A DNA stretch of 9,221 nt from CAYXVB01 sp964467785 (lineage in GTDB: Bacteria; Bdellovibrionota; UBA1018). Below are positions 1 to 7,052 of the stretch, in pieces; the first letter of the stretch is position 1; every line of letters begins with the position of its first letter. The position numbers were made by a program, and so were the translations under genes. Below the pieces are notes generated by a model. That model did not search any database and had not been told where the DNA came from. It was given only the letters and a program-made list of their open reading frames with translations. The stretch spans positions 1 to 9,221 of the forward strand of contig CAYXVB010000145.1 in the NCBI GenBank assembly GCA_964467785.1, read 5' to 3'.

Positions 1-866
1 CCCAGGATCAAATTGCGGTTGTCGCAGTTGAAAAACTCGTTGTCCTTCTGCGGGCAGACGCAGCGAAAGCCCTTGCCGCCGTCGTACTTGAGCTCAAACG
101 GAGGTATGACGTTTTCCTGCGAGTAAACGGCCGAAATTCCGAAGGGGACGCCTTCTTCCTTCGGGAATCCGTACTTTTCGCGCAGAATGCGCCGCAGTGC
201 CTTGGCCAGCGGGTCGCGCTCGGTTTCCGAGAGATCCGCGACCCGCACCTGGGTCGGATCCATGCGACCCCCAGAGCCGGTCGAGCAGACGACTGGCACG
301 TCATTTTTGCGGCACCAGGCCAGCAAGTGGCACTTCGAGGTCACGTGATCGATCGCATCGATGACCAGATCGGGCCTCGCCGCGAAGATCTCGTCATGCG
401 TCTCTTCGTTATAGAATTTGGGAATCGCCGTCACTTGCAGCTGCGGATTGATCTTGCGCAGACGTTCCGCCATGACTTCAGACTTCTGCTGGCCCACCAG
501 CCCATTCAGCGCGTGGAGCTGCCGGTTGAAATTGGTGATGCAGATCTCGTCGAAGTCGACGATCGTCAGCCGTCCCACACCGGAACGCGCCAGGCTCTCG
601 GCGGCCCAGGAGCCCACGCCACCCAAGCCGATGACCAGGACATGGGAGCCCATGAGCTTTTTCATCGCGCGATCGCCCACGAGGCGGCCCATGCGATCCC
701 AACGGCGATGGAGCGTGTAGCTTGCCAGCTCCTCGTCGGTCATCGGATCGATCTGCGCTTTCATCTTCGGCAGCACGGACGACTCGCCGGTGAGCGCGGA
801 CAACGCGCCCTCCGCGGCGGGCGGAAGCTGGCTCAGGTCATATTCCTTGATCGACGAATCCGACAT
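1..866 (-). CDS. tcdA: tRNA threonylcarbamoyladenosine dehydratase TcdA, 3' end beyond window
   Basis: This E1-like (ThiF/MoeB superfamily) enzyme uses ATP to cyclise t6A at position 37 of ANN-decoding tRNAs into ct6A. It is read from ATG at 866 and is open for 288 codons to the window edge. Visible motifs are the Rossmann nucleotide loop GLGGVGSWAAESLARSGVG (about residues 80-98), the acidic DFDE (104-107), TNFNRQ (111-116), VIDAID (168-173) and DPTQVRVADL (203-212). These match the E. coli TcdA/CsdL pattern closely. A start at 866 is supported by GGAGAG, which lies in the last two sense codons of tatD eight bases upstream. There is a roughly 52-residue N-terminal extension relative to E. 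coli TcdA. A late segment with Cys269, Cys271 and Cys281 ends in DNRNLIL. It is the last visible gene of the minus-strand operon. The family call is seen in sequence; the activity follows from the family. Confidence 0.92.
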   Translation of the reverse strand, partial: MSDSSIKEYDLSQLPPAAEGALSALTGESSVLPKMKAQIDPMTDEELASYTLHRRWDRMGRLVGDRAMKKLMGSHVLVIGLGGVGSWAAESLARSGVGRLTIVDFDEICITNFNRQLHALNGLVGQQKSEVMAERLRKINPQLQVTAIPKFYNEETHDEIFAARPDLVIDAIDHVTSKCHLLAWCRKNDVPVVCSTGSGGRMDPTQVRVADLSETERDPLAKALRRILREKYGFPKEEGVPFGISAVYSQENVIPPFELKYDGGKGFRCVCPQKDNEFFNCDNRNLIL

Positions 867-871
867 GCTGA

Positions 872-1714
872 CTACTCTCCAAAAACTCTCAAAAGATTGC
901 GGGCGCTTCGCTCGAGCACCTCTTCGGCGCGCTCCCCGCGGAGCTCCGCCACCGCGCGCGCCACTTCGAGCACGCTCGAGGGCTCGTTCCATCCAAGCCC
1001 CGTCCGCTCGCACCAGCCTTCAGGCGCCTGATCCGGGGCATCGCTTTCGATCACCAGGGCTTCGGGCGGGATCTTTACCACGGCCCTCTTCAGAGTCTCA
1101 AAGCCTTTCTTGCGGACCACGCTCCCGCCCACTGAAATCAACAGCCCCAGTTCAATCGAGCGGCGGGCGATTTCCAGGCTGCCCGAAAAGGCATGACTGA
1201 GGCCCCCTCGGGCCAAGCGTCCCCGCCTCTCCAGGATCTGCAAAACCTCGCCATGAGCACGAACGACATGGAGGACGACCGGCTTTCCCGCCTGCTCGGC
1301 GATCTCGAGCTGCCGCTCAAAAACGCGGAGCTGCCGGTCCCGGATCTCCCCTTCCCGAAATGCCGGATCCCCCGCGAAGTCGAGACCCACCTCCCCTACG
1401 GCGCGCACGTCAGGCTCACGAACCGCTTTTTCAAGAAGCGCCAATGCGCTCTCGATCTCCGCTTCCGTTCGGGCCGGATCGCGAACCCACCAGGGATGTA
1501 GCCCAAAAACGGGCCAGACCCGCCCCGGATAGCGGCGCACCAGTTCGCGCTGCCGCTCCCAGTCCTCCGGATCCACTCCGCCCTGAAGAAAGCGCCCCAC
1601 CCCCGCATCCGAGGCCCGCTCAAGCACCTGCCCCAGCTCCGCTGCCCAGCGAGGATCCGCGAGATGGCAGTGCGAGTCGATGTAAAGGGCGCCCGCCTCG
1701 CTCACTTCCGCCAT
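872..1714 (-). CDS. tatD: TatD-family metal-dependent deoxyribonuclease
   Basis: This is a 280-residue TIM-barrel hydrolase of the TatD family (Mg-dependent 3'-5' DNase, implicated in DNA repair or DNA degradation, cytosolic). Metal-site residues appear in family order: DSHCHL gives His15 and His17, GLHPW gives His73, GEVGLDF gives Glu108, VVLHVVRAH gives His149, GLSHAFSG gives His174, and ESDAP gives Asp225. Length is normal for the family. An in-frame ATG at 1783 would add 23 residues inside the upstream gene. I chose ATG at 1714 because DSHCHL then sits near the N-terminus, as is usual, and because the ATG overlaps the TGA of the MBL gene (TGATG), which implies translational coupling. The ribosome binding site is weak, as expected for a coupled start. 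tcdA follows after 5 nt. Several TatD paralogues exist in most bacteria (tatD, ycfH, yjjV), so the exact paralogue is uncertain. Confidence 0.93.
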   Translation of the reverse strand: MAEVSEAGALYIDSHCHLADPRWAAELGQVLERASDAGVGRFLQGGVDPEDWERQRELVRRYPGRVWPVFGLHPWWVRDPARTEAEIESALALLEKAVREPDVRAVGEVGLDFAGDPAFREGEIRDRQLRVFERQLEIAEQAGKPVVLHVVRAHGEVLQILERRGRLARGGLSHAFSGSLEIARRSIELGLLISVGGSVVRKKGFETLKRAVVKIPPEALVIESDAPDQAPEGWCERTGLGWNEPSSVLEVARAVAELRGERAEEVLERSARNLLRVFGE

Positions 1715-2694
1715 CACTTTCGGTCGAACTCCCCGCGCAGACGGCGAGCCGCCCAGGCGATCCCGTCGCCATTGAGCTCGCAATCCAGCTTCAGCACCCG
1801 CCAGGCGGACTCATCGGACCCAAGCCCGCGCTTGCGGAGCTCGACTTCGAGATAATCCCGCATCGACTTGCGACAGACCGCCGCAAGCTCCCCACCCCCG
1901 AGCGGCGATGTTTTGGCCTTGTCCAGGAGCGCCCCCATGAAACGGAGATGCCCCTTGAGCTGCGCGGCCGCGGCCGCGACATCGCGGATCGGTCCGAAAT
2001 GCGTGAGGTAGGCGACCTGCGCGCCGCTCGCGGCGATTCGGTCCACCGCGGCGATCGCTTCGTTTGGGTCGAAATCCGTCGGGCTGGACGAAGGGATGAT
2101 GAAAAGCCCCCCGCCCTGCAGGGCTGGATAGGCGAGCCCAAATGCATCGCCCGTGAAGACGGACTTCTCGCCCGTGGCACCGCCGGAATCTAGCACGCAG
2201 AAATGATGGTTGGCGTGGCCGCGCGTATGCATGAACGTCAGCGTGCGCGTCCCCCCGAGCGTGACCTGCGACCCGTCGGCCATCTCCTGCACGCGCGAGG
2301 CCTCGATCGGCGGGAGCTCGCCGTAGAGACGCTCAAACTCGGAGTCACCGTAGACCTGCCGGGCGCTCGCCACGAGCTTGGAGGGATCCACCAGATGCCT
2401 CGCCGCGCGCGGATGGCAGAGGAGCTTGGCGTTCGGGCAGAGACGAATCAGGGCGCCTGCGCCGCCCGCGTGATCCAGGTGCACATGGGTCACGATGATC
2501 CATCGCACTTGTTCGGGCTTGAGCCCTCGCGCTCGAAGCGCCTCCATCAGCCCTGGCACCGAGTGCGCCGTATTGGTCTCGATGAAGGCCGCCTCATCGC
2601 CTTCGCGAATCAGATAAGCACCGGCGAACCGCGGGAGCACATAATCACAATCGATCAGGACCGTTTCGGACGATCTCGAAACCTTGGGCAACAT
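1714..2694 (-). CDS. MBL-fold metallo-hydrolase (glyoxalase II-like)
   Basis: This 326-residue protein has a metallo-beta-lactamase-fold N-terminal domain with a complete binuclear metal site. THVHLDHAGG supplies His70, His72, Asp74 and His75, HTRGHANHH supplies His160, FTGDAFG supplies bridging Asp183, and THFGP supplies His232. The C-terminal roughly 90 residues (from about 238) look helical and start with an alanine-rich stretch. Such tails are common in MBL hydrolases related to glyoxalase II and other thioesterases. The substrate cannot be told from the sequence; glutathione-, CoA- or lactone-type esters are all possible. No signal peptide is visible, so it should be cytosolic. The start at 2694 has a very good ribosome binding site (AAGGGAGGAG, 2702-2711) inside the end of uup, and its ATG overlaps the uup stop as TGATG. 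It overlaps tatD in the same way at its own 3' end. Confidence 0.86.
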   Translation of the reverse strand: MLPKVSRSSETVLIDCDYVLPRFAGAYLIREGDEAAFIETNTAHSVPGLMEALRARGLKPEQVRWIIVTHVHLDHAGGAGALIRLCPNAKLLCHPRAARHLVDPSKLVASARQVYGDSEFERLYGELPPIEASRVQEMADGSQVTLGGTRTLTFMHTRGHANHHFCVLDSGGATGEKSVFTGDAFGLAYPALQGGGLFIIPSSSPTDFDPNEAIAAVDRIAASGAQVAYLTHFGPIRDVAAAAAQLKGHLRFMGALLDKAKTSPLGGGELAAVCRKSMRDYLEVELRKRGLGSDESAWRVLKLDCELNGDGIAWAARRLRGEFDRK

Positions 2695-4565
2695 CAGCTT
2701 GCTCCTCCCTTAGCCTCAAGCTCCGCCCAGCGGGCGTAAAGGCGGTCGATTTCCTCATGAAGGCGAGTCATCTCGCGCGAAAGTTCGGCGAGCCGCGCAT
2801 GATTCGTCGAAAGCTCAGGCCTGGCGCTTTCGGCGGTGGCGCTTTGCAAGGCCTCTTCCGCGGCGTGGATCGCCGCTTCCATCCCGTCGAATTCCCGCTG
2901 TTCTTTGTAGCTCAGGCGCTGCTTCTTGGCAGCGGCCGGTGCGCCGGATGGTGAACCGGCCTTTGCAGCAGCCTCCGCCGCGGCTTTGGCGCGGGCCGCT
3001 TCCTTGGAGGCGATCGCCTCGGCGCGCCAGTCTTCCCACTGGCTGAGACCGGTAAAGGCCAGGACCTCTCCCTCGGGACCCAGTTCACCCGAAAACGAAA
3101 GGATCCGTTCGGCCACCTGGTCGAGGAACCAGCGATCATGGGTGACCATCAGCACCGCGCCCGGGAAATCCTCGAGACATTCCTCAAGCACCTGCAGGGT
3201 CGCCAGGTCCAGGTCGTTCGTCGGTTCGTCAAGCACCAGGAGATTGGCCGACTTGAGCATCAGGATGGCCAAAAGCAGGCGGCTCTGCTCGCCGCCCGAG
3301 AGCTTGCCGACGGGCATCTCCGTCTGCGCGTAGTCGAAGAGGAACTTGTCGAGGTAGCTTTTGACATGAATGCGACTGCCCCGGTACTCGACGGTCTCGC
3401 CCGAGGGACAGATCGTCCTAAGCACGGTCGTTTCCGGATCCAGCGATTCACGGTTCTGTTCGAAGTACGCGACCTGCAGCTGCTCCGAGCGGACCACCTC
3501 ACCCGTGTCCGGCTCCTGCTCGCCCAAAAGGACTCGAATCAGGGTCGACTTGCCCGCGCCGTTCGGGCCAAGCAGGCCCACGCGGCTTCCGGGACCGAGC
3601 ATCAAGTCGATGTCGCGGAAAAGCGTGCGGGTTTTCGGCCCCTCAGGGGTTTCCGTGGTGATGGTCTTGGAAATGCCCTGCGCGGTGACCAGCTTCTTGG
3701 GCGATTTCTCGGCGCCCTCGAAGCCCATCGAAAGCGAGCGCGAACGGTTGCGCGCCGAAAGCTCGCCGACCTCATCGCCTAGTGCCTCGGCCCGTTGGAT
3801 ACGGGCCTGCTGCTTGGTCGTGCGCGCCTTGGCGCCGCGCCGGAGCCACTCGGTCTCGCGGCGGAGCAGATTCTTGAGCGAACGTTCGCGGCTTTCGGCT
3901 TCCGAGATCATCGCTTCTTTGGTCTGCAGGTACTGGAAATAGCCGCCATTGACCGAGAGCAGGCAGCCCGGATTGCGTCGGTCGAGCTCCAAAATGCGCG
4001 AGGAGACCTTGTCCAGGAACGCGCGATCATGAGTCACGGTCATCGTCGCAAAAGGGGCCTTTTTGAGCCATTCCTCGATCCAGAGGATGCTCTCGACGTC
4101 GAGATGGTTGGTCGGCTCGTCCAGCAAAAGGAGGTCCGGCTCGCGCATCAGCTCGCGGGCGAGCGCGACGCGCTTTTTCCAGCCCCCCGAGAGATGTTCG
4201 ACCTTGGACTCCGCGCGATCTTCGAGATCAAGGCGGTTCAGGAGCGCATGCGCCTGCGCGAGCACCTCCCATTCGGGGTGGCCGGCGGGGACTCCCTCCA
4301 TCACGGTGGCCAGCACGCTCGCGCCCGCCTTGAACTGCGGCACCTGTTCGAGATAACCCACGCGCAGGCCGCGCGAGATCGAAAGCGTCCCTCGATCGGG
4401 CGTATCGCGGCCGGCGACGATCCGAAGCAGCGTGGACTTGCCCATGCCGTTGGGCCCAATGAGGCCAATGCGCTCGCCGGACTCGACGGCAAAACTCAGG
4501 CCTTCGAAAAGAGGGCGCGCGCCGAAGGCCTTGGATAGATTGCTTGCACTGAGAAGGACTGCCAC
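2694..4565 (-). CDS. uup: ABC-F family ATPase, Uup type
   Basis: This is a 623-residue soluble protein with two ABC ATPase domains and no membrane segments, so it is not a transporter. ABC-F proteins bind the ribosomal E site and modulate translation. Uup has been linked to ribosome function and to suppression of transposon excision in E. coli. Domain 1 has Walker A GPNGMGKST (37-45), signature LSGGW (125-129), Walker B LLLLDEPTNHLD (145-156) and THDRAFLD (178-185). The P-site tRNA interaction linker (about 215-280) contains EWLRRGAKARTTKQQARI. Domain 2 has GPNGAGKST (333-341), LSGGEQSR (422-429), LLVLDEPTNDLD (442-453) and THDRWFLD (475-482). An Ala/Lys-rich linker (516-548) leads to a C-terminal coiled coil beginning SYKEQREFD, typical of Uup. 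Length agrees with Uup (about 635). The start is GTG at 4565, with AAGGA overlapping the TAA stop of the upstream thioesterase gene. Antibiotic-resistance ABC-F proteins are less likely given the Uup C-terminal domain. Confidence 0.95.
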   Translation of the reverse strand: MAVLLSASNLSKAFGARPLFEGLSFAVESGERIGLIGPNGMGKSTLLRIVAGRDTPDRGTLSISRGLRVGYLEQVPQFKAGASVLATVMEGVPAGHPEWEVLAQAHALLNRLDLEDRAESKVEHLSGGWKKRVALARELMREPDLLLLDEPTNHLDVESILWIEEWLKKAPFATMTVTHDRAFLDKVSSRILELDRRNPGCLLSVNGGYFQYLQTKEAMISEAESRERSLKNLLRRETEWLRRGAKARTTKQQARIQRAEALGDEVGELSARNRSRSLSMGFEGAEKSPKKLVTAQGISKTITTETPEGPKTRTLFRDIDLMLGPGSRVGLLGPNGAGKSTLIRVLLGEQEPDTGEVVRSEQLQVAYFEQNRESLDPETTVLRTICPSGETVEYRGSRIHVKSYLDKFLFDYAQTEMPVGKLSGGEQSRLLLAILMLKSANLLVLDEPTNDLDLATLQVLEECLEDFPGAVLMVTHDRWFLDQVAERILSFSGELGPEGEVLAFTGLSQWEDWRAEAIASKEAARAKAAAEAAAKAGSPSGAPAAAKKQRLSYKEQREFDGMEAAIHAAEEALQSATAESARPELSTNHARLAELSREMTRLHEEIDRLYARWAELEAKGGAS

Positions 4566-4577
4566 TCGCTTTTTTCC

Positions 4578-5045
4578 TTATTTCCTGGCCAGGACCGATA
4601 GCGTCATCCGGCTCACGCAGATCAGACGGTCCTTACCGGCATTTTCACCGGCATTTTCACTCGGTCCATCCGGGCCCGCTTGGCGGATTTCCGTTTGCCA
4701 GACCTGGGTGGTGCGGCCGAGATGAAGCGGAAAGGTTTTTCCGAGCACGAAGCCGTCGCGCGCCGAGCTGATGTGGTTGGCATTGATCTCAAGGCCCACG
4801 CAATAATGGGTCGCCGGATTCACGCACAAGTTACCCGCGGTGGAAGCCAGAGTCTCGGCGAGAACCACCGAAGCGCCGCCATGCAAAAGCCCGATCGGCT
4901 GCTTGGTGCGTGAATCGACCGGCATTCTGCCTAGAATATGACTTTCGCCCATCTCCAGGATGTCGATCCCCAGGTGCTCGACCATGCAGCCTTTGCCGCG
5001 CAAATTGACTTCTTCCAAGCTGTAATTCCGATGCCAGATTGCCAT
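4578..5045 (-). CDS. menI: Hotdog-fold acyl-CoA thioesterase, MenI (YdiI)-like
   Basis: This 155-residue hotdog thioesterase has the YdiI/MenI pattern across nearly its whole length: an IW(K/H)R start, MPVDSRTKQPIGLLHGGASVV (41-61), LAETLAS with presumed catalytic Glu64, VGLEINANH (83-91), SARDG (94-98), PLHLGR (106-111) and QVWQTEI (114-120). E. coli MenI hydrolyses 1,4-dihydroxy-2-naphthoyl-CoA in menaquinone synthesis, and relatives also act on aromatic and beta-keto acyl-CoA esters. No other men gene is in the window, so the physiological substrate is inferred from the family only. The loop at about 122-138 is longer than in YdiI and carries a repeated GENA tetrapeptide (see the repeat). 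ATG at 5045 is preceded closely by AGAAGG. It is the first gene of the minus-strand operon, with uup 12 nt downstream and the STAS/zinc gene divergent. Confidence 0.87.
   Translation of the reverse strand: MAIWHRNYSLEEVNLRGKGCMVEHLGIDILEMGESHILGRMPVDSRTKQPIGLLHGGASVVLAETLASTAGNLCVNPATHYCVGLEINANHISSARDGFVLGKTFPLHLGRTTQVWQTEIRQAGPDGPSENAGENAGKDRLICVSRMTLSVLARK
4635..4658. repeat. Exact 12-bp tandem duplication inside menI
   Basis: The 12-mer ACCGGCATTTTC occurs twice in direct succession (4635-4646 and 4647-4658), followed by two further bases of a third unit. On the coding (minus) strand it duplicates four residues, giving GENAGENAG in a surface loop before the last beta strand. It is in frame, so the gene stays intact. 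This looks like a recent slippage event. Confidence 0.9.
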
Positions 5046-5150
5046 GTGCCTTCTCTTATCCTTTCAAAGGATTACGGTCGAGCCTTTCGCCGCCCTACCC
5101 GTGTTTTTCCTCTAGCGACCCATTCCCGCCATGCCATACTGGATAGAGCT
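5046..5150. promoter_or_regulatory. Divergent intergenic region with a 7-bp dyad
   Basis: These 105 bases separate menI (minus) from the STAS/zinc gene (plus) and must hold the promoters for both directions if they are not internal to neighbours. I see no convincing -35/-10 pair on either strand. CATACT at 5135-5140 is a possible -10 for the plus gene but has no matching -35. The clearest element is the perfect inverted repeat ATCCTTT-C-AAAGGAT (5058-5072), 12 bases upstream of the menI ATG. It could be an operator or, in menI mRNA, a small hairpin just before the ribosome binding site. Confidence 0.5.
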
Positions 5151-5693
5151 ATGGCCACGACCGTCGTCCTGCAAGAGAACCCCAAGATCCGTCTCGAGCT
5201 CGAAACCAAAGGCGTCGAAGGGGTTTTCCGTCCGATCGGCATCATCGACGAGGACACTAACTTTTCGATCGCTCTGGACCGCATCCAGACGCTTACCCCC
5301 CCACCGCAAGCCCTACATATCGACTTGAGCCGAGTGCGGCGAATCAACTCCTGCGGCGTCCGCGAGTGGATCCTTTTCATGGAGCGGCTGATGCCTCTCA
5401 CCCGGTGCGCTTTCGTTCAAGTCAATGAACTGATGATCGAGCAGGCCAATATGGTGCCTTCTATTCTCGGTAAAAAGGGCACTCCCGTCCTCTCTTTCTA
5501 CGCCCCCTATCACTGTCCACATTGCAGCAAAGACGTGCCGGTGCTGCTCCATCCAGGCCAGGTGGAGTTTCGCGGATCACCCACGGCGGGCGACTTGCCC
5601 TCGATCCCCCAACCCGATTGCCCGGTATGCAAAAACCCAATGAATTTCGATTGGCTGGCGGAGGAGTACTTCGGCTTTATCCGGCATCTCTGA
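5151..5693 (+). CDS. STAS-like domain protein with C-terminal zinc knuckle, unknown function
   Basis: This 180-residue cytosolic protein is in two parts. Residues about 12-115 look like a STAS (SpoIIAA-like) fold: a beta strand followed by GIIDEDTNF (30-38), then HIDLSRVRRINSCGVREWILF (56-76), which is the STAS core in which the usual DSSG phosphorylation motif reads NSCG. Residues 116-180 carry two CxxC pairs, CPHC (122-125) and CPVC (157-160), spaced as a zinc ribbon. I recall similar proteins in Bdellovibrio-type genomes, also of unknown role; this is memory, not a search. STAS domains act in anti-sigma partner switching or as protein interaction modules, so a regulatory role is a reasonable guess only. 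The reading frame is open upstream to 4938. I chose ATG 5151 because the homologous core starts soon after it and the upstream part overlaps menI. The ribosome binding site is poor. mnmA follows after 58 nt, probably on the same transcript. Confidence 0.8.
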   Translation: MATTVVLQENPKIRLELETKGVEGVFRPIGIIDEDTNFSIALDRIQTLTPPPQALHIDLSRVRRINSCGVREWILFMERLMPLTRCAFVQVNELMIEQANMVPSILGKKGTPVLSFYAPYHCPHCSKDVPVLLHPGQVEFRGSPTAGDLPSIPQPDCPVCKNPMNFDWLAEEYFGFIRHL

Positions 5694-5751
5694 GAGATCT
5701 AGGCAAAAGCCCTTGGCGGACCTCGGGCGAATCTGATATCCACCAGACGCC

Positions 5752-6891
5752 ATGAGTAGCGCTGCGTCAAACACTCAAACGGTCGTCGTCGGCATGTCCG
5801 GGGGAGTGGACTCATCCGTGGCCGCGCTCCTGCTCAAGGAGCAGGGCTTCCGAGTGATCGGCCTTTTCATGAAGAACTGGGACGAGACCGACGAAAACGG
5901 CGTCTGTTCGGCGACCCTCGACTATGAGGACGTCGCCCGGGTCTGCGACAAGCTCGACATCCCCTATTACTCCGTCGAGTTCGTGCAGGAATATTGGGAT
6001 CAGGTCTTCAAGCGCTTCATCGAAGAATATAAGGCGGGCTACACGCCCAATCCCGACATCCTCTGCAACCGCGAGATCAAGTTCGCAAGCTTCTTCGATA
6101 AGGCCATGGAGCTCGGCGCCGATTTCCTCGCCACGGGCCATTACTGCCGCACCGATGGCGAGGGGCGTCTCCTCAAGGGCCTCGATCCCGGCAAAGACCA
6201 GAGCTATTTCCTGAACGCGGTCTCCCACGAGCGCCTGCGCAGGACTTTGTTCCCGATCGGGGGAATGCTCAAAAGCGACGTGCGCGCGCTCGCCGAACAA
6301 GCGGGCCTCGCGACTGCGCGAAAAAAAGACTCCACCGGCATCTGCTTCATCGGCGAACGGAATTTCCGCCCGTTTCTGGCCAAGTACGTGCAAGCCCAAC
6401 CCGGCGAGATCCGCCGGCTCGACGGCACCGTGATTGGCCGCCATCCGGGCTCGGCGTCCTTCACGCTCGGCCAGCGCAAAGGACTCGGCCTCGGCGGCGA
6501 AGGGGAGCCCTGGTTCATCGTGGCCAAGGATCCCGCGCGTAACATCCTCTACTGCGAACGCGGAGATGATCATCCCGCGCTTTACGCAAACTGGCTCGAA
6601 GCCGAAGAGCTTTCCTTCGTCTCCGGTTCTGCGCCCTCCCCGCTTCCGTTCCGCTGCCGCGCCAAAGTGCGCTATCGCCAGGCGGATCAGGATTGCACCG
6701 TGACTTCGATCGCCAACGGCCACATGCGCGTGGAATTTGACGAGCCCCAGCGAGCGATCGCCCCAGGCCAGTCCGTGGTGCTTTATGATGGCGAGGTTTG
6801 CCTGGGCGGCGGCTTCATCCGCAAGGTCGGGCCTTCGCTGCACGAGCAGGGCATCACCCAGATCCTGCAAAAATCCGCGGAAAATCCGTAA
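5752..6891 (+). CDS. mnmA: tRNA-specific 2-thiouridylase MnmA
   Basis: MnmA activates U34 of tRNA-Lys, -Glu and -Gln with ATP and transfers sulfur from the sulfur relay to make s2U34, which is needed for accurate decoding. This 379-residue protein has the PP-loop SGGVDSS (16-22), MKNWDE (40-45), NPDILCNREIKF (100-111) with catalytic Cys105, ATGHY (127-131), GKDQSYFL (147-154) and STGICFIGERNF (194-205) with the persulfide Cys198. The central domain has FTLGQRKGLG, and a C-terminal beta-barrel ends near GGGFI. Both cysteines are present, so the normal persulfide mechanism is expected. The length is typical. ATG 5752 is the only usable start upstream of the PP-loop, since an in-frame TGA lies at 5734-5736. 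There is no clear Shine-Dalgarno, so translation may depend on the upstream gene or on a short leader. The stop is TAA. Confidence 0.97.
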   Translation: MSSAASNTQTVVVGMSGGVDSSVAALLLKEQGFRVIGLFMKNWDETDENGVCSATLDYEDVARVCDKLDIPYYSVEFVQEYWDQVFKRFIEEYKAGYTPNPDILCNREIKFASFFDKAMELGADFLATGHYCRTDGEGRLLKGLDPGKDQSYFLNAVSHERLRRTLFPIGGMLKSDVRALAEQAGLATARKKDSTGICFIGERNFRPFLAKYVQAQPGEIRRLDGTVIGRHPGSASFTLGQRKGLGLGGEGEPWFIVAKDPARNILYCERGDDHPALYANWLEAEELSFVSGSAPSPLPFRCRAKVRYRQADQDCTVTSIANGHMRVEFDEPQRAIAPGQSVVLYDGEVCLGGGFIRKVGPSLHEQGITQILQKSAENP

Positions 6892-6949
6892 ATACCGTCA
6901 CGCCTTTGACAAGCGCCGAAAGCGCGACGCGGAGACTCCCTCAGTCGCC

Positions 6950-6978
6950 TTGACTCGCTTTTCACTCCCTTTCATAAT
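6950..6978 (+). promoter_or_regulatory. Sigma70-type promoter for the gene at 7053
   Basis: TTGACT (6950-6955) and CATAAT (6973-6978) are separated by exactly 17 bases, each one mismatch from consensus. Transcription would start near 6985, leaving a leader of about 68 nt before the ATG at 7053. No intrinsic terminator is visible between mnmA and this promoter, so read-through from mnmA is also possible. Confidence 0.72.
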
Positions 6979-6992
6979 TGAGTGCGGCTGGC

Positions 6993-7011
6993 TCGCATCC
7001 CCGCGATGCGA
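6993..7011 (+). promoter_or_regulatory. Leader hairpin upstream of the gene at 7053
   Basis: TCGCATC (6993-6999) and GATGCGA (7005-7011) form a perfect 7-bp stem with a 5-nt loop (CCCGC). It lies about 8 nt after the predicted transcription start and about 33 nt before the ribosome binding site, so it would form at the 5' end of the mRNA. It may stabilise the transcript. It has no U-tract and is not a terminator. Confidence 0.55.
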
Positions 7012-7052
7012 CCCTCCAATGCGGCCAGACTCGCCGGGGAACTCGGGGAACG

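Noticed and set aside
1963..1978. A 16-bp GC palindrome in the MBL gene
   Set aside because: It is made by consecutive GCG/GCC alanine codons (an alanine run near residue 240) and is explained by coding.
327..2193. Plus-strand open frames across tcdA, tatD and the MBL gene (for example 327-1031 and 1360-2193)
   Set aside because: They overlap well-supported minus-strand genes, have proline/arginine-rich composition and no recognisable domain.
3138..4538. Long open frames on the plus strand opposite uup (3138-3782 and 3795-4538)
   Set aside because: They are antisense to a complete ABC-F gene with all motifs, have arginine- and alanine-rich shadow composition, and have no ribosome binding site; GC-rich coding DNA opens such frames by chance.
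5812..6870. A 352-codon open frame on the minus strand opposite mnmA
   Set aside because: mnmA is certain from its catalytic motifs. The antisense frame is in codon register with it, as is typical for GC-rich genes, and shows no domain.
6912..6925. GCGC-CGAAA-GCGC as a terminator for mnmA
   Set aside because: The stem is only 4 bp and has no U-tract after it.
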